A stretch of 64,000 bases of DNA from Schistocephalus solidus (Eukaryota > Platyhelminthes > Cestoda > Diphyllobothriidea > Diphyllobothriidae). Position numbers and translations under genes: made by a program. The stretch spans positions 22,826-86,825 of the forward strand of contig WEDG01003982.1 of assembly GCA_017591395.1 (NCBI GenBank). The letters run 5' to 3'. Positions 10,301 through 20,710 of this stretch are shown piece after piece. Numbering within the stretch: position 1 is the first letter of the stretch; every line of letters begins with the position of its first letter. Below the pieces are notes generated by a model that had not been told where the DNA came from, ran no database searches, and was given only the letters and a program-made list of their open reading frames with translations.

Positions 10301-13300
10301 TAAAGTGCAATGCAAGTTCAGACATGGTCCGCACCTTCCTCCGCGACGATCGTCTGCCTCAAACACTAAGCTCCCTTTACCAAATGGAAAAGAAACCTCT
10401 TGTTAGAAGATTTTATCTCCTTTTGGTGATAGCAACATGTCATATCCAGCCAGCCGTCACGCCAGATTATCTGGAATCTGTCCTCCCGATGGAAATTCTG
10501 CGCGTGTTAGGCCTCTCCCCAAGTAGGTAAACTTTGGATTTTTCCATTCTCCAACTTAATCGTTTTAGCTGTCCTATTTTTTCCGGGTCCGTTTTGTGTT
10601 TCGATTTCTCGCCGTCCTCACAGTCTATCGGCTTACAAGTCTGACAGCATTCGTGACCACTCAATTCAACGGTGATCCGGTCGAAGGTGTATGGATATGT
10701 GAAGGATTCGTAGGCAGCTACTTATGAATTACAATTGTTGTAAATGTAAGGTAAATGGCTTCAGTAGGACATCGTAATAGGCAACAAGTTATACCAAAAT
10801 GTAGACGGAAGCTAAACGATTTCTTCTAGCCTTGTACAGTATTTGTCTTCATTTTTATTGTTTTTTCCTGGTCATTTCTTAGCCACCTTGTCTTCTTGCA
10901 TCTACAATTCTCTCCCGTCGCCTGGATGCAGTTAGCCAGTCAAATAAGGCTCTTGACACCGACGTTATGCTGAATTAACTGAATTCAAGTCTTCACGAAT
11001 TGCATACTGAATGAACTTCATTGTTTCTGTTTTCACGTGGCTTCGTGTGCACATTTTTCGTTAACCAATTGATCCTGTGCGTAAGACCCATGTTTCACAT
11101 GTATAACAAAAACCGATCCGTCATACGCCCTACATTTCTTTACATTTATTGATATCGTGGCAAGTTGACGTGCCGGAGGTTCAATAAATCATCTACTTCA
11201 TCCCGTACATTTAACAAACTTCAACGGAGGTTACAACTTAAGACGAACCTACTTGAACGCTTTGTATTTTTTATGAACGAAGTAGCTGACGAAAGCCCGA
11301 ACAGTTTCAGATGTTGTAGCAAGTATGCTGCACTTTATCGTATGTTTAGTGTTTGTACCAGACTCCCTGAGCCCAATACTCGTCAAAATAATTTTGTGCA
11401 CTCAGCCGAAAACAGTATCTAACTCGACCTTTTCTGCTGCTGATTGTTGAAGATTGAATCATAAAACCCAGCCAAAAGCATTCTTTGTCAAGACAACGCC
11501 TTCGATTTTGAATGTTTAAAAGTGGACTCTAACGGAAAGAATTTTCCTCTTGATGTCAATGCGGTCAGCTCCTGTCCGGCTGCTGCACATGTTCTTATCC
11601 CGCATTGGGAAGACGGAAAGAAACTATTCCATATGTTTTGTGGAGATTGTTAGGCTATCCAGACTGGAATGTACCGTGCATCTGGGCCGCAAGCGTTTAA
11701 GAATGATCTTAAAAGCCCTGTTACTAGTGCATTCACACCCAGGATTATGCTTTATCTAGGCTACCACTATTATTGTAGCGTTGATAGTAAGAATCCATCT
11801 CTACTATAACTTGACCCATAAATGTGTCCTTTCACATTTGTACATTTACGTCTCTTAGCGCTCCGCCTTGCATTAATTGCCGAGACTTGTAGTAGAGGGC
11901 TTTAGCAAAGTCCAATGATAATCTTTCCGTGGAAGTCGTTGGCGGAATACAATCATGAGAGCTTCGTATTGTCATATATTACTGGGACTGATTCGGGTGG
12001 ATTGAGTATGCCTTACTGTCATTTTTTATCACTAACTTTTTCATTTTACCTATCCTATCACTTCTGAATGTCAAAACGTGTACTGGGAGCCGAGCACACA
12101 AATTGTCGCATGTCATAGCTGTGCCCACGTTTTCTAGGGAGTGGCACCCTTCTCTTCCCGATCAAAATTTATCGGCACGAAGTACTTGACTTATAACGGT
12201 ATTTATTTTAAAACAAGATAGTACCTCAGACAGCGAATCGTAGAGCTATAAATTGATTTAGCCGCAGTGGCCATCTGCCTCTAAATGTGCTTCTGGCATT
12301 ACGCCTGTGCCCCTACAACAGGCCACACGGGAGATGCCCTGGACCAACACGGGACCCAGTTTAGGGCATGGCGCGCATTAACCAGACTGCTGTCTACGCA
12401 TCCCATAGCAAATGCCATGCATGGGGTTGGTTGTGGTGGCCAGCTTAGGCGCAGGCTTCATGCTGCCACAGTCATTTACGCCTAATCCCCGCATCTGACG
12501 GCTGACCGTTTCGGACAGCGAGCTGGCGCATGACAAAAAGAAAGGGCGTGAGGTCGACACTACCGAATCGATTCCATCTTACCACAGCGCATTCATCATT
12601 ATACAAGCACTGATGCTTTTGAATATAACAATCACGCCGAACTTAAAGTTTTGGCTTCGTTTCTCTCAGAACCGAGGATCAGGCAGCAATGACTCCCTCC
12701 GAACTTGGCCTGTGCAGCACTCCCACGCAGCTGAGATCCGATTCGCCCTCTTTTTTCCGTGAAAAACCTGGTTCGTTGTGCGCGGCCCAGGTGGCGTGCG
12801 GCATGCGTAGACGGGTTGTTTAGCTTCGTTAGCCATTGCGCCCTATCCTTCCTCCGGTCTTCATGACTGTCTTGTCATCGGACCCAGGCGGATGATAAAC
12901 AAGTTTGCGAAGGATACGTCTACCACTACACAAGAAATCACGCCTAACCCACCGTCCGCTCTCTATGCTGCTGGGCACATGGTGGACATCTTCGTTGGAG
13001 GCGATCGAACTGAAACGCATTACCCCTTAATACATTTGGTTTTTAGGGCAATGCAGCCTGACCAATCAACTTGACTGTCGTTGACATGATAGAAAAAAAC
13101 TTTCAGATACTTTGTTGCCATGGCCGAACTTCATCCGAGAAGGTTTACCAACCTCCACCTATGTTAATTGTTGACCTCCCTTTCTGTGGTTTACTTTCTT
13201 CAGCTGACGATCAAAGTCAACTGGCTTTTTCGCTCAGTTTTAATAAGAATCAAATTTTCGCCGCCACCTCGTCACGCCCGGCCCGACCTCATCTTTTGGG

Positions 13301-16300
13301 GTGAATATCATGATGTTTATGCCACTTACATCGTAGACGGTTTTCGTTGTCGTATTTTCACGTTAAACTATGCGTGCAATGATCGCACCGCATCTACTCT
13401 GAATTTGACATCCTATCTGTCATTGCAGCCTAGTCGTCTCCATCCGTTTGGTTATCGACCTTCCAATTGGACTGTTAACTCCAAACTAGTTTGTCAAGGA
13501 TAAGAGGACATCTTATCTGCTAAATGCTATAATGTGCAATTACCAGTAATCTTCCTGGGGTGTACTTCTAGGTCTGTGACCTGTCTATCGACCGAAATCA
13601 CTAGTTTCCTGGGTAACTTTTGTGACTAGCGTAGAAAGTTGTTACAGTTTTCACTCAAGTATTGGTGTGAAGTGAAATTTTCTCGGTACTACGTACTCTT
13701 GCGCGGCTTTGGAGCCATTCCGATGAGGTCAAACAATGCCTTGAGAATGTGCTACGCTTTTCCTTAATACAACGGCACATAACGCTCTTAGGGGGAATGA
13801 GTTTGTCCAGAGTATATTTTCTAACGCGTTAGGCTCATTTGTGGTCAATTTTTTAGTAGTCGCTGCATCTATTGTCAGAAATCGCCCCTCCTATTACCAA
13901 CGTCATTTGCATTTCCAGTTGATACCAAACCTGCATGTTGCATCGTCTTCTACTTTACCGCGAAATTTACTGCCATTGACCCTGCTCGTTGTGGGTTTAG
14001 TGCTTTTACTCTTTCCATCGTTTTCCATAACGTATACTTATAAGAACGTGCCGCATATCTAAGGTTGCTCTTCCGAACCTTGTCCACTCCACATTGTCGA
14101 TGGCCAAAATCTGTTTCATAGCCCATGCTCCCTGAACTTCGACGTCAGTTAATCCAGCTCTTAAGTTTTATCGAGTGACTTACCTGCGTTTGTTCGTGTC
14201 TTCGTTTTTGGTTTGTGCACCCGTTCGTTGTACGGGTACTAACTATTTTTTTCCTTCGATTTTTCTAGGCGAGCTGGACTTCGTTCTGTGTTTACGTATA
14301 CTAACAGTACTGTTAGCGACGAGCAGCTCTCTCCCTGTTGGTCTTCAGAGTAAGTTATACGATAAATTGTGACATTTTTGTCCGCGAGGTTACGCTCTTA
14401 GATTATATTACAAGCTTTCAGTTTTCTGTTTTTGAAGTTCATTGGCCTCCCTAGCTGTTTTTTATCTTTCAGTGCTCTTTTACTACGTCTAAATGCTCCA
14501 CACGAACCATGCTTTTTTGCTTCATTTGTGCATTTAACCTCAGATGAAAATGCTGCAAAAATAATATACCGTCAGTCTCCAATACAATGGCTTCCTCGCG
14601 ATTTTTATCTGTTTAGGTGAACTCAGTACGCAATTCTTCGAGAGCATCTTTCATACCGTTTCAAACTTCGGTACACCAGGCACAGCAGTTGTCGACTTAG
14701 TGTCTTTTTCTGGTGACTCCACTCCTGTGAAGCCGGGTTCTCCTCCTACCAAGGCCTTCAAGAAGTTGAATTTCGGTGATGGGAGCCAGTCACCATCCCT
14801 TCCCCCGCATTCCGCTCGAAACTCTGAGCTTTCTAACATGGTTATCGAGGCATTTGTGAACTTTGTGATGTCTGCCAATCGCCACTTTTGTGTTAATCCA
14901 ACTTCTGGTGTAACGCCCATTATGCAGTGTATATCTGGAAAATTTGGGGCTTCACGGGACCTCCTAGAGCAATTACTTCGAATTTTCAACCGTGGTGGTG
15001 AGTTACAGTCTTGGCCTTGCAATCCAGTGTTTTGAACCTTGTGCTTCTTCCTGCCTTCGTACGACTGACCAGGGTTCGAACCTAGCAATCTCTGGGTAGT
15101 GTATGACTGATGACTGCCGCTAACAGCCCCAGAAATTTCCCTCACAGTAGCATTATTTTCTAACTAATTTTCTGTACAGTTGACCCTCGCTTTTCATGGT
15201 CCGATGTGAAGGACATAAAGTTGTTCCCTCGACAGCCAACATCAGTCCGAGTTTTTGTTGACAGTTTCAGCTATTTTTTGCTGGAAAAAGTACAGCTTAG
15301 TATATTACTTTACTCTAATGCACCCTAGGTATGATAAGCCGATGATGGTGCCCTCCCTTGATCAGAGGCAAGCTGAAACTTAGATGGAGTCAGAATTTCT
15401 GGGGTTGGAAATTATGACTGGGCTATCACCTGCCAACTTTCATGAGTGACAAACCAAGATTTACTGGTATACCCGGCCAGTCCTCTTGGCACATATACTG
15501 TCTACAATAACCGGCTGAACTGTAAGAGTTGGGTTGATGGCCTCCGTAACTGGTTGACCAGGGCTCGTGTTTTGGTCAACTTTTTTTGTCCCGAATATTG
15601 ATGACTGGAGAGAATGTGCGCAGTGATCTCTTGTGTCTTTGTGTGCTTATTGGCGGAAGTTCGAAATAGTGTCCGATTTTGTTTCTTGTAACCGGTCGGG
15701 TTTCTGACTTACCCTTGGGTCGCAACACGGCAGAACATGCATCCCTTGTCGTTTTCCTCTTTCCTATCTTGACCCTATTCCTTGCCTCATGCTTGACTTC
15801 CTGATTGACTAGAGTGAATTTTCTGCACCGATCAGTGGGGAACATACTTTTATTGAAATCTGCACAGTTAGATGTTGTCTTTTTGTTGGGAATCTAACGG
15901 GTTATTTTACTCATCTAGGGGGAATGTAGCAGCCTCATAAGAGTGTGTTTTGACCGCTGTTTTTCGGTAGTCATGTAGAGCAATCGTGTTTTATAGAAGG
16001 GCTAATCAATCTTGGTTATTTATAACCGTTTCGTAGGACATTTAGTCATTTATTTATCCAAGGCACACCCCTTTGGCTCAGTAAGGCGTACTTTCCCAAA
16101 AAAAATCACCATGAAGAACTAAACCGTCGTGTGTGCCCAAGACCAGCACGCTTTCGCGTTTGAAGTAATTACAGATTCCTCCCCTTCATGGTCCCTACTG
16201 CAATTTCTACTTACAGCCACATGTAAAGATTCAAGTCGAAGTTTCACGGGTTTCGACACCCCCGTAGTTGCAGTACCTCTTCACTGTCAGTTTCTTGGCG

Positions 16301-18573
16301 AGCAATATCACCTATAAAATTCTCCAACCATCCCTTCTGACCAAGAATCAGCTTGCTGCTCATATATGTCCCTTTCATTCAGACGATCCACTCGCTCTGA
16401 ACGGCGTCGCGTTTGTGCGCACCTTAAGGGGTAACATGCGCCGGGATTCTGATGTGACCTTTGCCCTCTACGAGGGCACAGCAATACCTGGCTCTGACGA
16501 TTCGGGCCACTCCTCGCGACGCAGCTCTCTGTACGAGACCGCCAGTAACGGCAGCATTGACGACACAATGAGTACTGGAGGCAAACGCCCTCGCCATCGA
16601 TCCGGCATCACAGACTCTGTTCTTCAGTTGGCTCCAGATACTCCAAAAAATGCAGCCCGGAAGTTGTTGGCCGACATCTTCTCTGACCCAAAGACTGCTG
16701 CACTCATCTACTGTAACGACACCGATGTGGTAGTTGATGTCATTATCCGCCAGGCTTGTGACTTGCCGCCGAGCTCTCCTGTAGGTTTAAACAACCGTCT
16801 CTATCATCTTCCTCGATTTTTTGCCCAATCATTTTCTCGTGTTGTTAAAATTCTAACAAATTCTAGTGTCCTCTTTTGCATATCTTCTCCACTGACAAGA
16901 TTTGTACGTCATTTTACTAAGTTGACACATACAAAGTACTTCGGTTGGAACTGAAAAGTTTCCCCGTTTGCCATTGGTCTACTCTGCCGGTATGTACTTA
17001 CGGAAGTGCAGAATGTTATCGCCATTACGATTGGCGAAAGCGATACTGTTTGTCATCCGAAAGATATTGACTTACTAATCCTTGATGAGCTCTCCTATAC
17101 TCGTAAAAAAGGTTTATTTGGCACTTCTGGTGCGTTCTAAAGAATTTTTATCGGTGGTACAAGATGCGGAAATGGCGGCTTCTGTGATTGCGACTAGGGG
17201 AAACGGACGCATGCAGGACCGTCCTGATGAGTTTTATGCTGTCTGTAATTCACTTCATGTCATCTTCCCGCGAACAGCGCCATTAAGCTACGCCAATCGG
17301 TGTAGTTTCTCTGTGTCGGAAGGTGACGCACAAATATAACGCTGTCATCGTTTACAGGGGTTAAGGGGCTACCGGTACAAGTCAACCTCGACGTAAGAAC
17401 CCCAATCGAATCACCCAGTATGTTCTTAGGGCTAAAGAAGACCCACTTGGGCGTTGTAGTCGTTAACCGATACTGCCCTTTCGAAGTCCAGACTGCACGG
17501 TGGGATCTTGTGCAGCGATGGCTGACCGTTGTATAAGCGTCCACAAGCAAGTCCCAGGGTACATGACCAGCTTTCTATTTGCCTTACGTCTGGTATAATC
17601 TACTCCACTGAGAGTCCTGGGATGGGCTAACATCTCCATCGATCACACCTTAATACATTTTGATCACGCCAGGATTGAGAGAATTACAGTGATATTTTGG
17701 GATAACCCGGTGGCTACTGACCTTATTTCCGATATGCGCAGTTTTGCGATTCAGCAAACAGTTGTACTTCTTTAGTTCTAGCTAAGACCACTTAATGAGT
17801 TAGGGGTGTAAACATTGGAAATGACAGCACTTCACCTCTGCCTTGGCCGAGGGATTAGTGCCTGAGTGGGCTTTACGAATTGGGCCAACTGTTGAAGGCC
17901 GAGGACACCTAAACAAGAAACAATCGTGATCTAGTCTTCGGGGTGGGTACTTTGACTGCTTCCGAATCGCAAGCCGAGGGAGGGTAATTCATTGTTCTGT
18001 CTGGTTCGGATGACGGTGAAATAACGCGTTCCAAAGACCTTGGAGTGTTCTGGTCGGCCGGGCGGCCATTCTGGTCATCAATTGTTTAAGGTCTAACTGG
18101 CTATTTCGGCCGTAAAATCTATGTTTAAGGCCAGTCCCTCACTGGCCATGAAACTGATGCACCATTTTTTAAGGAAATCAGCTATTTTACCTTCGTGTTC
18201 TACTGCATTTCAATTAGTGACTGAATGCTTCAGAGTGAAGCCCCGAGTCACAGGAATGTTATCGTACAGTCGACTTATAAAGTTTAGCAATATCCTATTT
18301 TTCATGGTTTTGTGACCTTTAATGTGTCATTTTATCTTTGTTGCCCTGCAGGCCCTGTCGGAGTATCTGTTCATCATGGACAAGATCATTCAGAACTCTG
18401 AATATCTCTCAAGAGGTGGCGGTTATCGAGTCGAAGAGCTGATTGACGCCCTACGGGGCGTCGAATACCACGCCCAGCAAGCGGTCAGTCACGATTATGC
18501 AACTTCACGAAGTGTTCGTCTAGCTACCGGCTTACTGAGCCTTTTAGCCTCTCGCGGCAAGAGAGTTAGCTAG
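7212..18573 (+). CDS. NCKIPSD: SPIN90/NCKIPSD orthologue, Arp2/3-binding SH3 protein (11 exons)
   Basis: Exons: 7212-7379, 7412-7503, 7534-7640, 7680-7915, 8130-8306, 8371-8380, 10322-10522, 14269-14349, 14617-14997, 16383-16780, 18352-18573. Sum 2073 nt, 690 codons plus TAG; the human protein is about 720. All introns are GT-AG and all phases agree. Residues 1-56 are an SH3 domain, followed by a conserved helix (IEKTADALMLINSAIAALQ), a short linker, the helix ending in HMSRLEAKLRNLQ, then the leucine-rich armadillo-like domain with FNRGGDDP-type and LADIFSDPKTAALIY blocks that match the vertebrate NRGDDP and DVFGSPATAAIFY blocks. Family proteins bind Arp2/3 and start unbranched actin filaments without a mother filament. 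The ATG at 7212 is chosen because it aligns with the human start; the upstream GTG in frame is not a plausible start here. The cytosolic actin role is inferred from the family. Confidence 0.9.
7380..7411 (+). other. Intron 1, 32 nt
   Basis: GTAGGTATATC...CTTGTCAG, phase 0. Retention would give a stop within 20 codons. Supported by clean alignment of both flanks to vertebrate SPIN90. Confidence 0.85.
7412..7503 (+). CDS. NCKIPSD: SPIN90 exon 2: helix after the SH3 domain
   Basis: Reads IEKTADALMLINSAIAALQQ and on to SEIFDKDGVI, matching the vertebrate segment just after the SH3 domain (…QDVLQAIDRAIEAVHN). Ends in phase 2 with AG before GTAGGA. Confidence 0.85.
7504..7533 (+). other. Intron 2, 30 nt
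   Basis: GTAGGACC...TTTGCTAG, phase 2. Retention creates an immediate TAG. It is among the smallest spliceosomal introns one can expect in an animal. Confidence 0.85.
7534..7640 (+). CDS. NCKIPSD: SPIN90 exon 3: basic-proline linker
   Basis: Encodes YLKTMQEYLSGNGSG then PVIPTRRKESIRSPP, a short basic, proline-containing linker that takes the place of the much longer proline-rich, SH3-binding stretch in vertebrates. Ends in phase 1 before GTATGC. Confidence 0.8.
7641..7679 (+). other. Intron 3, 39 nt, stop-free and in frame
   Basis: GTATGCGC...TTTTCTTAG. Its length is a multiple of three and it has no in-frame stop, so unspliced RNA would add 13 mostly hydrophobic residues (…RFLNFYWIFFLA…). 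I read it as an intron because of the polypyrimidine tract, the AG and the hydrophobic content that does not suit this linker. Confidence 0.7.
7680..7915 (+). CDS. NCKIPSD: SPIN90 exon 4: linker end and first helical block
   Basis: Proline/alanine-rich start (GTPMGPAVAGEAPKVPSRAS), then GLSFFLVDRLRSTTGASYRRC and a leucine-rich helix to ILDAELR, which match the vertebrate block with [20 protein letters not shown]. A possible 24-nt intron-like segment inside (GTTAAG...GACAG at about 7766-7789) is coding, since its residues align with the family. Ends in phase 0. Confidence 0.85.
8130..8306 (+). CDS. NCKIPSD: SPIN90 exon 5: conserved charged helix
   Basis: Encodes HMSRLEAKLRNLQENSWPL and ETAELEELDGFSELL, matching the vertebrate RLEVIFADLARRKDD..SWAL and LEELL segment. 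Starts after TTTTTAACTAG and ends in phase 0 before GTAAGC. Reading on would stop after nine codons. Confidence 0.9.
8371..8380 (+). CDS. NCKIPSD: SPIN90 exon 6: 10-nt micro-exon
   Basis: GTGACCTACA lies between a strong acceptor (CCGTTTTTACAG) and a consensus donor (GTAAGT). It carries phase 0 in and phase 1 out, exactly what is needed to join exon 5 (phase 0) to exon 7 (needs one base). The product reads ELL-VTY-N-MVRTFL across the joins. Joining exon 5 directly to exon 7 gives a stop after about 15 codons. Confidence 0.8.
8381..10321 (+). other. Intron 6 (1941 nt)
   Basis: GTAAGT...GTTCAG. AT-rich; short frames on both strands carry no motif and no mobile element is recognised inside. Confidence 0.75.
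10322..10522 (+). CDS. NCKIPSD: SPIN90 exon 7: start of leucine-rich Arp2/3-binding domain
   Basis: Encodes SLYQMEKKPLVRRFYLLLV and ESVLPMEILRVLGLSP, matching vertebrate YYQMEHRASLRLLLL and SSVLPVELARDM. The donor at 10523 (A|GTAGGT) gives phase 1 and so joins correctly to exon 8; the competing donor at 10527 gives the wrong phase. Confidence 0.88.
10523..12300 (+). other. Intron 7, first part, no feature recognised
   Basis: Start of the 3746-nt intron 10523-14268 (GTAGGT...TTTCTAG). No coding homology or known repeat is seen before about 12300. Open frames at 11165-11422 and 11550-11759 are not conserved and lie inside the intron. Confidence 0.6.
12305..13025 (+). repeat. Degenerate LINE-tail/composite SINE-like repeat in intron 7
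   Basis: 12305-12480 resembles 22770-22900 and the reverse complement of 24925-25070 (GGACCAACACGGG, CAAATGCC...GGGGTTGG). 12780-13020 resembles the LINE 3' end: CTCCGGTCTTC.TGACT.TCTTG, then CATGGTGGACATC and GATCGAACTG. Together they look like one composite copy with an unrelated stretch of about 300 bases between. Confidence 0.6.
13026..14268 (+). other. Intron 7, last part, no feature recognised
   Basis: Pyrimidine-rich near its end, leading into the acceptor CCTTCGATTTTTCTAG. Open frames here are not conserved. Confidence 0.55.
14269..14349 (+). CDS. NCKIPSD: SPIN90 exon 8: leucine-rich helix
   Basis: Encodes ELDFVLCLRILTVLLATSSS then LPVGLQ, aligned with vertebrate [20 protein letters not shown]. 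Phase 1 in, phase 1 out (A|GTAAGT). Confidence 0.85.
14617..14997 (+). CDS. NCKIPSD: SPIN90 exon 9: domain core with Ser/Pro insert
   Basis: Begins ELSTQFFESIFHTV (vertebrate TPFAQFLLNIVEDG), then a lineage-specific Ser/Pro/Lys insert at residues about 386-420 (STPVKPGSPPTK, SQSPSLPP), then FVNFVMSANRHF and DLLEQLLRIFNRGG, matching vertebrate KLLLLLNRG. The insert has several S/T-P sites. Phase 1 on both sides. Confidence 0.9.
14998..16382 (+). other. Intron 9 (1385 nt) with a tRNA-promoter-like B box
   Basis: GTGAGT...CATTCAG. At about 15068-15082 GGTTCGAACC, a perfect RNA polymerase III B-box match on both strands, lies in a sequence like those ending tRNA-derived SINEs. No other feature is recognised. 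Confidence 0.5.
16383..16780 (+). CDS. NCKIPSD: SPIN90 exon 10: DDP motif, disordered insert, LADIFSDP block
   Basis: Completes the conserved NRG-DDP motif across the splice, then VAFVRTLRG, a hydrophilic insert of about 75 residues (500-575; GHSSRRSSLYETAS, GGKRPRHRSG) not present in vertebrates, then LADIFSDPKTAALIYCNDTD and VIIRQACDLPPSSP, the best conserved block of the family. RRSS is a basophilic kinase-type site. Phase 0 out, donor GTAGGT. Confidence 0.92.
16781..18351 (+). other. Intron 10 (1571 nt)
   Basis: GTAGGT...TTGCCCTGCAG. No repeat or gene recognised; open frames are unconserved. Confidence 0.7.
18352..18573 (+). CDS. NCKIPSD: SPIN90 exon 11: C-terminus and stop
   Basis: Encodes ALSEYLFIMDKIIQNSEYL, RVEELIDALRGVEYH and a basic tail ending RGKRVS, aligned with vertebrate EYLSLMHAIVRTTPYL and LPDLQAILRRIL. 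TAG at 18571-18573. No AATAAA is seen in the next few hundred bases, so the poly(A) site is unknown. Confidence 0.9.
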   Translation, partial: ALSEYLFIMDKIIQNSEYLSRGGGYRVEELIDALRGVEYHAQQAVSHDYATSRSVRLATGLLSLLASRGKRVS

Positions 18574-19712
18574 GCATGCTCTCCTGAGGCGAAGGCGGCA
18601 GCGACACCAATGAGAGCTGGGCCACTGCGGGAGTCAACTTGCTTCTAATTTAGATTTATGCTTTTACACTCTGGTGCCTGTTTCACCATTTAAATTGTTC
18701 CAAAAAATTTCGTACTTTTCCCCCGGGAGGGAAGATCCCCCTGGTTCGTTGCGTATTCCTGCTCTGTGTATAGTAAGCTCCGATTAATAAGGCCAGCCGT
18801 TTATTTGAACCAAGTGTTATGGAAAAAAACAGATTGGACATCTTACTAGGAGCACACTGTCGGTAACTGTCCGGAATCAGTGTTCGGTGGGATAAGACTA
18901 AGAAAATGCCTACCATTACGGAGATGGCTTGTTCGTCGGACGTTCTGTCGACTAGCCTACGTACGTGTGTAAGGGCCTTGGCTTCGCACGTAGCTAAGAG
19001 AGCATGCGATCAGGATACTGGGCATGCTTTTAACACGCCATCCTTCGGCGAAGCCTAGCAGCTAAAGTGGAGCTTATTTGTACACCAGCGGGTGCTCAAA
19101 GAGTGACAAGAGAAGTTTTGGCGTTCCCTGGTTGACTCCTGTTAATGCTGGTCGGCCTTTTTTCATATCTGCCCCCCCCCGCACACAGCGAATATTTGAC
19201 ACTACCTTGCAGGTCTCCTACTGGGCCAGGTAAACTAGCAATCCATGACTAGTCCTACCTACCAGAGCCGCAAAGTGTAGGATGATTGTTGACAAATGTG
19301 GGACGTGAAGAAAACTAACGAGTATTATCCGTGAGCTTGATGATGCGGTCACATAAGTATGTTCTCTTCAATTTCCGGTAGTATAAGCGGTTGACTGCGT
19401 GCCAACCGCTATTTCTAAAGCACATCTGAAGCAATAACATGCGGACTCGCCACTACTAACCGTTCAGATTGGGACCTAGCCAAGTTTCACGAGTTGTCCT
19501 CTCCGGCCCGACGAAGGCGGGCAGTCGGGGTTGAGAAGCCATCCAGATGTTTCTACATGCTCCTTGAAAAATCAGCTGCTTTTTCTTAGAGGGGTTTACT
19601 CAACGACTGTGAGAAAGACCCTTGAATTAAGTCTTACAGCCGCAACCTCGTTCATGAGCGTCCGACCACTAGCGTGCAGCACTCCCAGGCCACTGCTATT
19701 TCCTCCTCGTTA
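18574..19712. other. 3' flank of SPIN90 gene, no feature recognised
   Basis: Holds the 3' UTR of the gene for an unknown distance. There is a C8 run near 19170. No repeat or coding homology recognised. Confidence 0.45.
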
Positions 19713-20100
19713 GTTCGAACGTCGTAATCCGACAATGTCCACCGTATGCTCCACAGAAGGGTGGTGCAGGGACGGTGACTTGTGTGCAAATTAGTTTAAC
19801 GTGATAGTAGATTTGCACGGCATGTACCGCACTATCTCTTACCTTGCCCGACGTCAAGAAGACCGGAGGCGGGGTCGGGCGCAGGTGAATCATATCCCAC
19901 CATAACCACAAATGGCAGCAGTGGGCTGTGTGACATGAGCCGGCACCTTCACATGACTATGATTGGTACGCGCACCCCCCTATGTTCGGCATTTGTTTTG
20001 GGGCCTCGTCCTAAATAACACCTGCCGTACCCTGATTTGCCCCCGTTTTGGTCCAGCGCATTTGCCACGCGACCCGTTTAGGGGGGCACTCGCCTATGCA
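19713..20100 (-). repeat. LINE-tail composite repeat
   Basis: 19713-19890 matches the LINE 3' end (GTCCACCGTATGCTCCAC, GGTGCAGGGACGGTGACTTG, AAGAAGACCGGAGGCGGG). 19950-20100 is a second module shared with 24925-25070 (CCTGCCGTACCCTGATTTG, GGTCCA.CGCATTT.CCACG). Both parts lie in the same order as at 24692-25070. Confidence 0.75.
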
Positions 20101-20710
20101 GAGTCACCAAGGGACGCACACTTGGCGATGATGTTCTCTTCCTCTGTATACACTGGAAAACATGCGTAACCGCTGTTAGCTTATCATTTGGCCGGAGCAT
20201 TGTCGTTCGACTGCTATCACGAGACTGACACTGGACGAAGCATAGGTTATCTCGGCATTCTTCGGTTTGGAACAGACTTCGCATAAACAATGCTGAGTCG
20301 AAAACTCGTCTTACTAGGGACGGTCACCAGATCAGGGGAGCTAGCTGGCAACTTTAAGGTGGTATGACCGTGGTGCATTGAGGCCCTTCGTCTGAACTTG
20401 CTTTCGAAAGGTCTGATACGTGTGTGTCTAGTTATTACGAAAGCTATACTCCAGCCCTTGCAGTAAGGTATTTTAAGACCATATTTATTTGTCCATCTGA
20501 AGGGCGGCCAAAAGCTTAAGATAATGAGAACGGCCGTTGCCCGATACAAATGAGTTAAGTGTCCTTTTGGGGAAGCTGCGCGTGATGATACATTTTATTG
20601 ACGATGGATTCATAAAAGATCGAGGCGTTTTATATGACCATTACAGAGGTATTCAATCGTTGATAGAAGGGAAAAGGCGAATTCCAGGAAGCAGTTGAGA
20701 AGAGGCGATC
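20101..20710. other. Unassigned stretch
   Basis: No recognised gene or repeat up to the start of the duplicated 1.16-kb segment. Confidence 0.4.

Noticed and set aside
10523..10530. Alternative donor at 10527 (TAG|GTAAAC) for exon 7
   Set aside because: It gives phase 2, which does not join in frame to exon 8; the donor at 10523 does.
16308..16568. An 86-codon gene on the - strand over exon 10
   Set aside because: Shadow of the conserved coding exon on the other strand.
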